Shown here in pieces: positions 1-6,870 of a stretch of 63,459 bases of DNA. The notes beneath the pieces are model-generated. The model was not told the origin of the DNA, did no database searches, and saw nothing but the letters and a program-made list of their open reading frames with translations. The translations under genes were made by a program, and so were the position numbers. The stretch's first letter is position 1. Each line of letters begins with the position of its first letter. The DNA comes from Stenotrophomonas geniculata ATCC 19374 = JCM 13324 (GTDB lineage: Bacteria; Pseudomonadota; Gammaproteobacteria; Xanthomonadales; Xanthomonadaceae), in contig NZ_LLXT01000046.1 in assembly GCF_001431625.1 (NCBI RefSeq), positions 1-63,459 on the forward strand. The letters run 5' to 3'.

Positions 1-86
1 GCTCCCCACCTCCCCACCGACTCCGCACCCCCTGCCTCAGAAATCGGGGACCGCCATTTTCCCCACTCCCGCCGCCTGCCCCGGTT

Positions 87-434
87 CGTTTTAGTCAAGC
101 GGACGCCAGCATGGGATCGCGTGAGTGGTTGGGTTCAGTCACGCTGCCCGGGTGTTCTGAAAGCCCTGCCTCCATCCGTTTTAGTCAACTTTGCTCGGGG
201 GTTCTGGAGGACGAGTGCTGGGGTTCTTGGTTTTGGTTCGGGTGCCTGGAAAGCGTTGACCCCATCCGTTTTAGTCAAGCGAGTGGCCCCGGTTGAAGTT
301 CACTGCCCCCCGGTATTCGATCAGCGGTTGGGGGGCCAGCGCTGGTCTGGAAATGTTTCGGGCAAGCGGGCTCTGGGTTTTGGATCGGCGGTCGCTGGGG
401 AGGTTCGACAGGCTCGGCATAGCGTTTTAGTCAA
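87..434 (+). repeat. Four spaced copies of a TTTTAGTCAA box
   Basis: CGTTTTAGTCAA occurs at 87-98, 177-188, 267-278 and 423-434, all in the same direction and pointing toward the gene at 521. The first three copies are exactly 90 bp apart and the last 156 bp further on. The core is the one found upstream of seven promoters elsewhere in the window, but here no -35/-10 pair follows at the fixed distance. I see no convincing gene in positions 1-520. It could be a cluster of binding sites for the same regulator, or a partition or replication site. Confidence 0.6.
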
Positions 435-520
435 ATCTTTTTCAGGCTCCTGCAACGCCCCACTGCCCCCGTTCTGCGATCCAGGTGCTCGGCCTACGCA
501 GAACGGCTGGGGGGTGTTCC

Positions 521-1570
521 GTGCTTGAGCTGACCCCCTTCTTGGATGCCATTGCCCGAGCCGATGCCCCGCTGGAAGGCAAGGCCAACGGGTGGCAACG
601 CAAGGCTGTTTTGGCCGAGTTCGGCAACGCCTGCGCCTTCTGCTCCGCTCCACTGGACCTGTCCTCTCCCAAGTCTTGGACGGCTACGCCACTGGTCCCC
701 GCGCAACTGGGAGGGCCAGCTTCCGTTGTCGAAAACTGGGTGCCTGCCTGCCGTCCCTGCGCTGCTGCCAAGGGCCTGCGCGATGTCGTGAGCTGGTCGG
801 ACTGGCAAGCGTCGGCGGACCCTGACCGGGTGGCCCTGCTGCTGGAGCGTCGGCGCTCTGCGTTGCTCTACGCGGAGAACCATTTCACCCCGTTGAGCCG
901 TCACTCGAAGCGTGAGCGGCTGCTAGCACACCTGTCCGCCCGTTTCGACAAGCCCCGCTTCAGGGTCTATGCCTGGTCGGGTGAGGTAGATGGGGAGAGG
1001 GTGGGTTTGGTGGGCTGGAGCACCCGGTCAGGCGATGCCCTGGCACTGAGCGAGGCCCTGCTGGCGTTACGAATGAGGGACGGGGCCGAGGTGCTGGCAG
1101 AGGGCCAGGTGACGCTTCTGCGGGTGCCGGCAGACGCGTTCCTGAGGGCCGTGTGGTCGCTGATTGAAGACCACGGGATCGTCGTGCAGCTGGACGTGCC
1201 AGGCGGCGGCCCGCTCGATGCAAACGAGTGGAGAGAGTGCTGGCGCCACCGAGTGATGGACCCTGTCAGTAACCACAAGCGCGTTCCGATGGCCGGCGGC
1301 CCGTCGCTGCCTCATGCTCCCAAAGTGCTGTCCACCAACCCGGATTCCGTTCGCCGGCTGGCCCAGCTGAAGGCCGCTAAGTGGGCAGACCGGTTGGATG
1401 AAGCAGAGCTGGCGTATCGCGAGGCTATGGCCCGGAAGAACAAATACCTGGAGCGGGTGAAGCGCGGCCTGGAGGCCCCGATGCCGCTGGACGAATACCG
1501 GGCGTGCAGCGATGAGGTTAGATCTCTACAGACTGTCTGGGCGCGATTGGTAAACGAGAGCACGGGCTAA
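521..1570 (+). CDS. HNH-like protein with degenerate active site
   Basis: A protein of about 349 residues read from a GTG at 521; an in-frame GTG at 485 would add 12 residues. Near residues 37-90 it shows a CxxC (CAFC), then a PLVPAQLGG segment, then N..VPAC..C...KG. This is the zinc-knuckle arrangement of HNH endonucleases. The histidine normally found before the VP segment (EH/DH) is absent, because the sequence reads TATPLVP, so nuclease activity is doubtful. The rest is not recognised; the last 80 residues are charged and probably helical. Four TTTTAGTCAA boxes lie upstream. Convergent with the next gene. Confidence 0.6.
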   Translation: MLELTPFLDAIARADAPLEGKANGWQRKAVLAEFGNACAFCSAPLDLSSPKSWTATPLVPAQLGGPASVVENWVPACRPCAAAKGLRDVVSWSDWQASADPDRVALLLERRRSALLYAENHFTPLSRHSKRERLLAHLSARFDKPRFRVYAWSGEVDGERVGLVGWSTRSGDALALSEALLALRMRDGAEVLAEGQVTLLRVPADAFLRAVWSLIEDHGIVVQLDVPGGGPLDANEWRECWRHRVMDPVSNHKRVPMAGGPSLPHAPKVLSTNPDSVRRLAQLKAAKWADRLDEAELAYREAMARKNKYLERVKRGLEAPMPLDEYRACSDEVRSLQTVWARLVNESTG

Positions 1571-1591
1571 CGCTCGGCGCGAAATGCTGGC

Positions 1592-2380
1592 CTATGCACC
1601 AATGAGGTATTCGTTGCCCTTGATCTTCTGCAGGTAGGCCCACGTCCCAGACAGCGCCAGATTCGAGGGGGTTGTTTGCAAGCGGAAGGCGCGGTCACGG
1701 TAGGCATCGCCCGAGTCGCAGTAGGCGGTGATGAAGTCGTAGCCCTCCTTCCCATGGAAGCGGAACCGATCCCCTTCTACACACTTCAGCAAGGCCTCGG
1801 GGAAGCATTCCAGCACCTTGCGCCTCCCGAACTTGACGGTCAGCGTCGGCGGCCCGTCCTCGTCAAACACTACCTCGTATGAGCTTGCTTCGATTTTAAG
1901 GAGCTCGGACAGGTGATGGATGGTTCCATAGCCGTCGTTCTCCACCTCACCACACATGATCGCCATGCGAGCCACGGCCGGGAAATGCTCCCAGCGCCAG
2001 TTCTGAATCCTGTGGGGATAGGGGAACCAACGCTTCTCCAAGCACTCGGGCACTAGCGCGTGAAGTTTCTTAGCGTTGAACCGTGGGCTCCTCGAAACAA
2101 TGGAGCCGGCTTGGGCGATCAGACCGCGGATCTGCTCCAAGTCGAGGCTCTCCCCTTTCAGCCGCTCGTTTGAGATACCGTGTGCCCTGAAGGCATCTTC
2201 CGAAGATGGCGTGGCCACCTCCTGGTAGCCGGTATAAGTGGCAGCAGGATGCGCGTTGCCGTCCTGCCCCTTATCGACCAGCACGCACATGATGTGAATG
2301 ATCGGGTCGTCTCGCGTTACGCCAGTTGTGTCGCACTCGACCAGGAGCACTGGGAAATCGATCGGCTTGTTCCTTGCCAT
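1592..2380 (-). CDS. Putative DEDD-type exonuclease-like protein
   Basis: 262 residues from an ATG at 2380. The N-terminal stretch LLVECDTTGVTRDDPIIHI resembles the ExoI motif of DEDD-superfamily 3'-5' exonucleases (normally D-x-E-T-T-G), but here the acidic pair is reversed (E-C-D). Around residues 65-75 HGISNERLKGE matches the HGI-x-x-E-x-L pattern of that family, and FNAKKLHAL could be the ExoII region. The fold assignment is moderate and the altered motif makes catalysis uncertain. The gene overlaps nothing and ends close to the convergent HNH-like gene. Confidence 0.4.
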   Translation of the reverse strand: MARNKPIDFPVLLVECDTTGVTRDDPIIHIMCVLVDKGQDGNAHPAATYTGYQEVATPSSEDAFRAHGISNERLKGESLDLEQIRGLIAQAGSIVSRSPRFNAKKLHALVPECLEKRWFPYPHRIQNWRWEHFPAVARMAIMCGEVENDGYGTIHHLSELLKIEASSYEVVFDEDGPPTLTVKFGRRKVLECFPEALLKCVEGDRFRFHGKEGYDFITAYCDSGDAYRDRAFRLQTTPSNLALSGTWAYLQKIKGNEYLIGA

Positions 2381-2430
2381 GGCTACAGCATCCCTGACGC
2401 ATGAGGCGGAAGTCGGTGCAAGCCCACATC

Positions 2431-2772
2431 CTACAGCGCGCCGGTCTCCGCCTCACCATTGGCTTGTTGGTAGAACCACCCCGCATAGGGGGAGTTCTTC
2501 ACCAAGTGCCGGTTCCAATCCCTCTCCCCATCGGTCCACCACACCGGGCCTCGTTCGCCCAATCCTCTTTTAGCGCTGTCCACGGCGCCCCGAGCGGCTG
2601 CCAGCGCGTCGGGGTTCGCGGAGGCCTTGGCTGCCTTCACGGCTCGGCGGGCGTCCATGAGGTCGTGGACCAGGCGCTCCCTCTCCGGCTCACTTAGGCC
2701 CGGGTTTGTGGTGCGCCAAAGGCGCCCTCGGACGATGAGGTAACGGCCGTCTGGGGTGGTAAGTGGAGTCAT
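2431..2772 (-). CDS. Conserved hypothetical protein (MTPLTTPDGRY)
   Basis: 113 residues from the ATG at 2772; an upstream in-frame ATG at 2829 would add 19 unlikely residues. It begins MTPLTTPDGRYLIVRGRLWR and continues with an Arg/Ala-rich helical centre (residues 30-75) and a C-terminal WWTDGERDWNR segment. I recall similar short proteins in many proteobacterial genomes but know no function for them. It lies just downstream of the gene at 2935 and is separated from it by a strong terminator. Confidence 0.6.
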   Translation of the reverse strand: MTPLTTPDGRYLIVRGRLWRTTNPGLSEPERERLVHDLMDARRAVKAAKASANPDALAAARGAVDSAKRGLGERGPVWWTDGERDWNRHLVKNSPYAGWFYQQANGEAETGAL

Positions 2773-2872
2773 GGGGAAGAGCGTATGGGGTGAGCGGTGA
2801 CGGGGGAGCAGACAAAAGAAAGGCGGCACCCTGGCCGCTCTTGCTTCTATGCCTCCCTAGCCCCCGCCCAAT

Positions 2873-2902
2873 AAAAAGCCCCGGCTTACCGGGGCTCTTC
2901 TT
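2873..2902 (-). terminator. Rho-independent terminator
   Basis: AGCCCCGG-CTTA-CCGGGGCT hairpin. Read on the minus strand it is followed by CTTTTTAT, placing a terminator about 33 bp beyond the stop of the minus-strand gene 2935-3354. The other strand has TCTTCTT after the stem, so it may work both ways. Confidence 0.8.
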
Positions 2903-2934
2903 AAGCTTCGTGGGCTTGGCTTCGTAGTGTGCCC

Positions 2935-3354
2935 TCAAAAGCGCACCGGCTGGCGGGCTGCGGAGCTGGCGGCAGGCAAAGCGATATCGAGGCCAATAGC
3001 GCGAGTCATTGGCTTGAACGATTCCACCGGATCTTCTTCTTCGTCCTCTGTCGCGAAGAGCACGTTGCCCTTCAGATTGTCACCGACCTCTTCACGCAGA
3101 GCAGCCAAGGTTTGGCCGAAGCGGGAGCGAGGTCCCTGATTCCTGGCGTCCACCCTCCAGCGCTCGATCACTTCGAAGCTCTTTTCGTGGCGATGGCCGT
3201 TCTTATTCAACTCTTCCATCACTTGATCGAATGAAGTCAAGTCAAAACGAATCGCAGAAAGCATAACAGGATGCCCATACTTCCCACCGCTGGAAGCAGC
3301 TTGGGTGATAGCGATAACTTGGCTTCCGTCGGTCGCAAGAGTGTGAATCTTCAT
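2935..3354 (-). CDS. Hypothetical plasmid protein
   Basis: 139 residues, ATG at 3354 preceded on the minus strand by AAGGATATTTATG. No recognised domain. It opens MKIHTLATDGSQVIAITQA and has a central charged region including DEEEDP near residue 107. It is expressed from one of the seven box-22-(-35)-16-(-10) promoters (3405-3472) and closes with a strong terminator, so it forms a single-gene transcription unit. The leader between promoter and start codon is almost identical to those of the genes starting at 4624 and 5186, which suggests common control. Confidence 0.6.
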   Translation of the reverse strand: MKIHTLATDGSQVIAITQAASSGGKYGHPVMLSAIRFDLTSFDQVMEELNKNGHRHEKSFEVIERWRVDARNQGPRSRFGQTLAALREEVGDNLKGNVLFATEDEEEDPVESFKPMTRAIGLDIALPAASSAARQPVRF

Positions 3355-3404
3355 AAATATCCTTGTTTGTTTTCAGGTTAGCGGTATTGCCTCCCTACAA
3401 ATCC

Positions 3405-3472
3405 AGGTTACGACAGAGCATAAAAATGTAAACCCGAAAGCAACACATTTATTTGACTAAAGTGCAGAACTG
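3405..3472 (-). promoter_or_regulatory. Box-containing promoter for gene 2935-3354
   Basis: On the minus strand: box CAGTTCTGCACTTTAGTC (3472-3455), 22 bp, -35 TTTACA (3432-3427), 16 bp, -10 TAACCT (3410-3405). The geometry is identical to six other promoters in this window. The -10 is weak, which fits an activator bound at the box. Confidence 0.7.
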
Positions 3473-3712
3473 ACGGGCAACCGCAGAAAACACAAAACCC
3501 TGAAACACCTCACGTTTTCAGCCAAGCACCGGGCCCGGCGGAAGCCGCGGCCCGACCTGCCCTTTTCCCACCGCGCTTTTCCGCTTTTGCTTTGAGCCGC
3601 TTTTGCCGTTGCCTTCTCTCTCCTAGAGCTCAAAAGAACGCGGCCCGGGGCCGCGCCTGAAAAGCCCCCTCCGGGGAGGTTAGGACATGGGCCGGGGCTT
3701 CCGCCCCAGCCA
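3473..3712. repeat. Structured intergenic repeat, copy A
   Basis: Member of a six-copy family (A-F). It contains GGCC-CGGC-GGAA-GCCG-cGGCC, a hairpin with a GGAA (GNRA-type) loop, then a CTTTT-rich stretch, an ACGCGGCC..GGCCGCG hairpin, CCCCTCCGGGGAGGTTAGGAC, and finally a second GGAA-loop-like hairpin GGGGCTTCCGCCCC. It is shared almost base for base with copies D and E and in its first half with B and C. No reading frame in it is convincing. Confidence 0.65.
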
Positions 3713-3800
3713 CCGCTCAACTCTCCCACATCCCAAAAACCCAGCCACCACCCAAAGGGGCGCCCCCCCCCTTTTCTCCCAGCATCGCCAGACTGCAGGC

Positions 3801-3826
3801 ATAAAAAAGGCGACCCTCAGGCCGCC
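3801..3826 (-). terminator. Rho-independent terminator
   Basis: On the minus strand GGCGGCCTGAGGGTCGCC followed by six T residues, about 28 bp beyond the stop of gene 3855-4214. The same design recurs after the genes ending at 4962 and 5507. Confidence 0.75.
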
Positions 3827-3854
3827 GCTTCCCCTCCCCCGTTTGTTCCCCGCC

Positions 3855-4214
3855 TCACCTGCTCTGCTCCAGGCACCGGTCAACCAACTGCCGCATCGCC
3901 TCGCCCAGCGAGATCCTAGCAGCTCGTGCGTCTTGGATCAGGCTCTTGGCCACCTCTTCAGAAACTTTGGGATCGGGCAGCACCGCGCCGTAGCGCATCC
4001 CATCAGGCCCATGCTGGGCACGGACCCGGGGCCCGAACGGCTGGCGGATGTCGGCATGGGCGGCCACCAGGGCAGCCAATGCACTGCTGGCCGTGAGCCC
4101 CTGCTGGCGAGCGAGAGCCCGGAATGCGGCCGCCTTGGCCGGGGCAATGCGAACCGTGGGCAGCCGGCGCGGGGCCGGCTGCTTGGGTCGGATGGCGTAG
4201 GGGTTACGAACCAC
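3855..4214 (-). CDS. Putative ribbon-helix-helix-like plasmid protein
   Basis: 119 residues from a GTG at 4214, overlapping the stop of the upstream gene by 11 nt, so translation is probably coupled. Residues 25-60 (PAKAAAFRALARQQGLTASSALAALVAAHADIRQPF) and 95-115 (ISLGEAMRQLVDRCLEQ) match the product of the gene at 25888 (DAPSKAAFQALAAAQGL..., IRLTEAVRQLVWLCIQ). The two are paralogs located in different operons of the same promoter family. The short strand-helix-helix look at the C-terminus suggests DNA binding, but this is inference. The N-terminal YAIRPKQPAPRRL is shared with the neighbouring protein and encoded by a hairpin. Confidence 0.6.
   Translation of the reverse strand: MVRNPYAIRPKQPAPRRLPTVRIAPAKAAAFRALARQQGLTASSALAALVAAHADIRQPFGPRVRAQHGPDGMRYGAVLPDPKVSEEVAKSLIQDARAARISLGEAMRQLVDRCLEQSR
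4160..4182 (-). other. Covarying hairpin inside the start of gene 3855-4214
   Basis: GCAGCCGGC-gcggg-GCCGGCTGC, a 9-bp perfect stem encoding QPAPRRL about 10 codons after the start. The homologous hairpin at 4363-4383 has compensating synonymous changes. Confidence 0.7.
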
Positions 4215-4419
4215 GAGCGATCTCCTGCAAAACGCTATTGCTCCTCTTTTTTAAATCTTCTTTGTGGAGCTTGAGAAGCTCTCGCATATCTAGGACATGC
4301 GCATCGCTTTCAATCAGAACGTTGGATGCATCGACGTAGATCAGCTCTTTCTTCGGTCCAGACAACCGGCGCGGGGCCGGTTGCTTGGATTGGATGGCAT
4401 AGAGCTTAGGCATCTTCAT
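4204..4419 (-). CDS. Hypothetical plasmid protein
   Basis: 71 residues from the ATG at 4419, which overlaps the end of the upstream gene (stop at 4406). An in-frame ATG at 4461 is less likely because it lies deep in that gene. The first 18 residues (MKMPKLYAIQSKQPAPRRL) match the N-terminus of the next gene down, while the remainder, with VDASNVLIES and a charged helix LLKLHKEDLKKRSN, is different. Middle gene of a three-gene overlapping operon, 4624 to 3855. Function unknown. Confidence 0.55.
   Translation of the reverse strand: MKMPKLYAIQSKQPAPRRLSGPKKELIYVDASNVLIESDAHVLDMRELLKLHKEDLKKRSNSVLQEIARGS
4363..4383 (-). other. Covarying hairpin inside the start of gene 4204-4419
   Basis: CAACCGGC-gcggg-GCCGGTTG. 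Compared with 4160-4182, one stem pair has switched from G-C to A-T with both codons staying synonymous (CAG/CAA for Gln, CTG/TTG for Leu). The loop is unchanged. Confidence 0.7.
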
Positions 4420-4624
4420 CCTCGCCCTCCTGTCCGTAGGCCCAAACAAAACGCGTTTCATCCACGATGCGCATGTTGCGCCAGCCCAGTTTCTGCTCCA
4501 GATCTTCCATGCCGGCTTCGGCTTCGGCGAGTGTCGAGTATTCCGCGTTGTCGATGGGCTCCCAGTTGCTGCTCCAGCTATTGGTGGAGTAATCAGCTTC
4601 GATGGTGAAAGTGTTTTTTTGCAT
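4406..4624 (-). CDS. Small hypothetical protein, first gene of operon
   Basis: 72 residues, ATG at 4624. Acidic, with a Ser/Trp-rich N-terminal half (YSTNSWSSNWEPI), an AEAEAGMEDLEQKLG helix and an acidic tail EGEDEDA. No known domain. It heads the operon 4624-3855 and is driven by the box-type promoter at 4678-4745. Confidence 0.6.
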   Translation of the reverse strand: MQKNTFTIEADYSTNSWSSNWEPIDNAEYSTLAEAEAGMEDLEQKLGWRNMRIVDETRFVWAYGQEGEDEDA

Positions 4625-4677
4625 GGCGGTTACCTTTTTGGCCTTTTCGGTCAGCGGTATTGCTTTCCTATAAATCC

Positions 4678-4745
4678 AGGTTACGACAGGCCCGTAGAAT
4701 GTAAACTCAAAAACAACACATTTATTTGACTAAAGTGTAGAACTG
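4678..4745 (-). promoter_or_regulatory. Box-containing promoter for operon 4624-3855
   Basis: Minus strand: CAGTTCTACACTTTAGTC (4745-4728), 22 bp, TTTACA (4705-4700), 16 bp, TAACCT (4683-4678). Nearly identical to the promoters at 3405 and 5239. Confidence 0.7.
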
Positions 4746-4892
4746 ACGGGCAACCGCAGAAAACACAAAAACCCTGAAACGCCTCACACTTCCAGCCAAG
4801 CACCGGGCCCGGCGGAAGCCGAGGCCCCACCCGCCTTTCCCCAACACGCTTTTGCTCTAGCCGCTTTTGCCGTCGCTCTTTCCACCCGCCGC
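4746..4892. repeat. Structured intergenic repeat, copy B
   Basis: Carries the GGCCCGGCGGAAGCCGAGGCC GGAA-loop hairpin and the following CTTTT-rich segment of the family. It lacks the second half (no GCGGCC hairpin) and runs directly into the terminator of the upstream gene. Confidence 0.6.
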
Positions 4893-4897
4893 CAGCC

Positions 4898-4923
4898 ATA
4901 AAAAAGGCGACCGATGGCCGCCT
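4898..4923 (-). terminator. Rho-independent terminator
   Basis: Minus strand GGCGGCCATCGGTCGCC followed by six T, about 40 bp beyond the stop of gene 4962-5186. Confidence 0.8.
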
Positions 4924-4961
4924 GTCTTTCACTACCACCCCAGGGATGGCGTAGGACCTGC

Positions 4962-5186
4962 TCATAGCTCTGCCATGATTTCCTTGTGATCCAACGCCTC
5001 GGAAACCTCGGCCAGGGTGGCATACCCGCAAAGACTGTCTTGGTATTTCCCGTCCGAAAGCTCCCACCGCGGCATGGCTTCGCAGTTGTTGGCGGCTTCC
5101 ATTTTGACGTGGAGCCCAGCCTCGGAGAGTCGCAGCCGCAAACGGGCGGCGCGGTTTTCGAGGGTTTGGCGGCGAGGGGTTTTCAT
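4962..5186 (-). CDS. Small hypothetical protein
   Basis: 74 residues, ATG at 5186 with AAGGATTCATC upstream on the minus strand. The basic N-terminal helix (PRRQTLENRAARLRLRLSEAG) is followed by a cysteine-containing region with WELSDGKYQD. No family recognised. It is a single-gene unit between a box-type promoter (5239-5306) and a terminator, like the gene at 2935. Confidence 0.55.
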   Translation of the reverse strand: MKTPRRQTLENRAARLRLRLSEAGLHVKMEAANNCEAMPRWELSDGKYQDSLCGYATLAEVSEALDHKEIMAEL

Positions 5187-5238
5187 GATGAATCCTTGTT
5201 TGGTTTTCAGGTCAGCGGTATTGCCTCCCTACAAATCC

Positions 5239-5306
5239 AGGTTACGACAGGCCCGTAAAATGTAAACTCAAAAACAACACATTTATTTGACTAAAGTGTA
5301 GAACTG
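5239..5306 (-). promoter_or_regulatory. Box-containing promoter for gene 4962-5186
   Basis: Minus strand: CAGTTCTACACTTTAGTC (5306-5289), 22 bp, TTTACA (5266-5261), 16 bp, TAACCT (5244-5239). Confidence 0.7.
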
Positions 5307-5455
5307 ACGGGCAACCGCAGAAAACACAAAAACCCTGCAACACCTCACACTTACAGCCAAGCACGGGCCCGGCGGAAGCCGAGGCCCCACCCGCCTTTTC
5401 TCCACTACGCTTTTGCTTTCAGCCGCTTTTGACGTTGCTTTTCCACTCACCGCCA
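5307..5455. repeat. Structured intergenic repeat, copy C
   Basis: Nearly identical to copy B: the same GGAA-loop hairpin and CTTTT-rich segment, then the upstream gene's terminator. Copies B and C, together with their promoters, look like a recent duplication. Confidence 0.6.
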
Positions 5456-5460
5456 GCCAT

Positions 5461-5483
5461 AAAAAAGGCGGCCCATGGCCGCC
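5461..5483 (-). terminator. Rho-independent terminator of the par operon
   Basis: Minus strand GGCGGCCATGGGCCGCC followed by six T, about 25 bp beyond the stop of gene 5507-6076. Confidence 0.8.
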
Positions 5484-5506
5484 TGTCGTTCACTACCAAC
5501 CCAGGG

Positions 5507-6076
5507 CTACCGTTGTTTCCTCGCCCGCCCCACGATGGCTTTCCGAACCTGTTTCCGCACCAGATCCAGGTCGTCGGTCGCCGTGGTCACGACTAGGCGG
5601 CGCTTGGTTCTTTTGAGCTCCTGGCAGGCCCAAGACGCCAGCGCGATGATGGCTGTCGTGACGATGGGCTGCTCTTCCCCGGTGACGTCCTGAATCTGCT
5701 CCCGGAGCTTGGGCGGCACGGTGACCATCGTTCGCTCCACCCGCGCCCCGTTCTCGTCGCGGTAGTCGAACATGGTGGAGTCGCGTCCCACCTCCAGATG
5801 AACCCTCTGGCCGTCCCGGATGTAGGGCCGTTCCTCAGAGTAATCGAAATACGTTCTCCGCCCAGGCGCGTCCCCTGCAGCCACCATCAGCTCTGCCAGC
5901 TGCTCTTCGGAAAACTGGTCCAGATCAATGAGCGGCGCATACTCCCGCTGCGGCTTGGCATGAACCACTTTCGCAGCCTTGGACAGGTCTTTGCGAGCTT
6001 TGGCAACGGCGTTCTTGGCGGGGGTCTTCTTGGCAGCCATGAGGTCCGGCAGGGGCAGCATTGGGAGCTCCATCAT
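5507..6076 (-). CDS. Putative partition partner of ParA (ParB-like role)
   Basis: 189 residues; the ATG at 6076 overlaps the ParA stop (ATGA), which implies translational coupling. A second in-frame ATG at 6040 starts a Lys/Ala-rich tail (AAKKTPAKNAVAKARKD). The rest contains an acidic middle and a C-terminal TVPPKLREQIQDVTGEEQPIVTTAIIALASWACQELKRTKRRLVVTTA with a helical, basic look. There is no ParB nuclease/N-terminal domain or standard helix-turn-helix that I can see. The role as centromere-binding partner is inferred from position only. Confidence 0.55.
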   Translation of the reverse strand: MMELPMLPLPDLMAAKKTPAKNAVAKARKDLSKAAKVVHAKPQREYAPLIDLDQFSEEQLAELMVAAGDAPGRRTYFDYSEERPYIRDGQRVHLEVGRDSTMFDYRDENGARVERTMVTVPPKLREQIQDVTGEEQPIVTTAIIALASWACQELKRTKRRLVVTTATDDLDLVRKQVRKAIVGRARKQR

Positions 6077-6660
6077 GCATGCCCCCGGCCCGGGTTTGCC
6101 AACCTTTTTTGGATAGCCTGACCTACCCGCAAAATATCCTGTCTCGCCTTGTCCACCCCTGAGCCGCGCATGGAAAACACGGTCTCCCCCAGCTCGTAGT
6201 AGCTCGCCAACGCCGCCCGCTCGGGAATGACGATGGCACCGGCCAGGCTCGGGTCTTCCAGGCGGCGGCGGTGCTCCGCCCGCTTGAGGTTGACTCGGTT
6301 GGCGACCGGCAGGAAGGGCTTGCCCTGACGTCGCAGGGTTTCAATCGTCCGCAAATAGACCACAAACGATCCACCATCGAGCAACGTGGGAACTAGATAG
6401 AGGTCCGCGTCCGGCAGCTGGTCTTTCACTGGGGCGCTGGGCGGCAGGTCTTGAATCTCCAGGTCGAAGCCTGGGGATGAGGCACGGCTCACGGTAAACG
6501 GGGTCTCCCCGTCGCTCATCGCAGACCAAGCGACCGAACCACATTGAGGGTCACGGTCGTTGACGAGCACACGGGATTGGCCGGCAAACGCGGCGGCGAG
6601 GTTGAGCGAAAGCGTGGTGCGCCCCACGCCCCCCTTGAAGCAGCAGACAACGAGACGCAT
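6073..6660 (-). CDS. parA: ParA-family partition ATPase with altered P-loop
   Basis: 195 residues from the ATG at 6660, with GGAG eight bases upstream. MRLVVCCFKGGVGRTTLSLNLAAAFA is the deviant Walker A of ParA/MinD ATPases, with the signature first lysine present. The second, normally invariant lysine (KGGxGK[T/S]) is arginine here. NDRDPQCGS matches the switch I D-x-D-P-Q-x-S region, and PTLLDGGSF lies in the usual P-T position. The protein is short and lacks an N-terminal helix-turn-helix, as in type Ib plasmid ParA. It forms an operon with the downstream partner gene and is driven by the promoter at 6695-6722. Confidence 0.8.
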   Translation of the reverse strand: MRLVVCCFKGGVGRTTLSLNLAAAFAGQSRVLVNDRDPQCGSVAWSAMSDGETPFTVSRASSPGFDLEIQDLPPSAPVKDQLPDADLYLVPTLLDGGSFVVYLRTIETLRRQGKPFLPVANRVNLKRAEHRRRLEDPSLAGAIVIPERAALASYYELGETVFSMRGSGVDKARQDILRVGQAIQKRLANPGRGHA

Positions 6661-6694
6661 GAGACGGGCTCCTTTTATGGGTAGGTCGTGCAAC

Positions 6695-6722
6695 ACACTA
6701 CGATGCAAACCTAATCCCGCAA
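6695..6722 (-). promoter_or_regulatory. par operon promoter
   Basis: Minus strand TTGCGG (6722-6717), 16-bp spacer, TAGTGT (6700-6695), 34 bp before the ParA start codon. There is no TTTAGTC box upstream, unlike the seven box-type promoters. Confidence 0.5.
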
Positions 6723-6770
6723 GAGCCATGCAGCTAGAGGGGGTTTAGCCGTGCAGACGTCGGAGGTTCA

Positions 6771-6870
6771 GCGACCCCGGGGCCCGGCGGGAGCCGTGGC
6801 CCACCCTGCCGTTGTCTCCACCCCGCTTTTCGGCGGCGAGCAGCCGCCGGCTTTGGCTTCAGGCCACGGC
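6771..6870. repeat. Structured intergenic repeat, copy F (divergent)
   Basis: Contains GGCCCGGCGGGAGCCGTGGCC and CCCCGCTTTT as in the other copies. It then has GGCGGCGAGCAGCCGCCGGCT, whose exact reverse complement appears near 60485-60506. Its end overlaps the stop of gene 6859-7332. Confidence 0.5.

Noticed and set aside
121..528. Long open frame over the TTTTAGTCAA cluster
   Set aside because: Its translation is dominated by Ser, Arg, Trp and Gly with no domain-like pattern, and it overlaps the repeated boxes; treated as noncoding.
3361..3460. Riboswitch in the near-identical leaders of genes 2935, 4406 and 4962
   Set aside because: Leaders are conserved because of recent duplication; I could not fit any known aptamer and saw no clear switching pair of hairpins.
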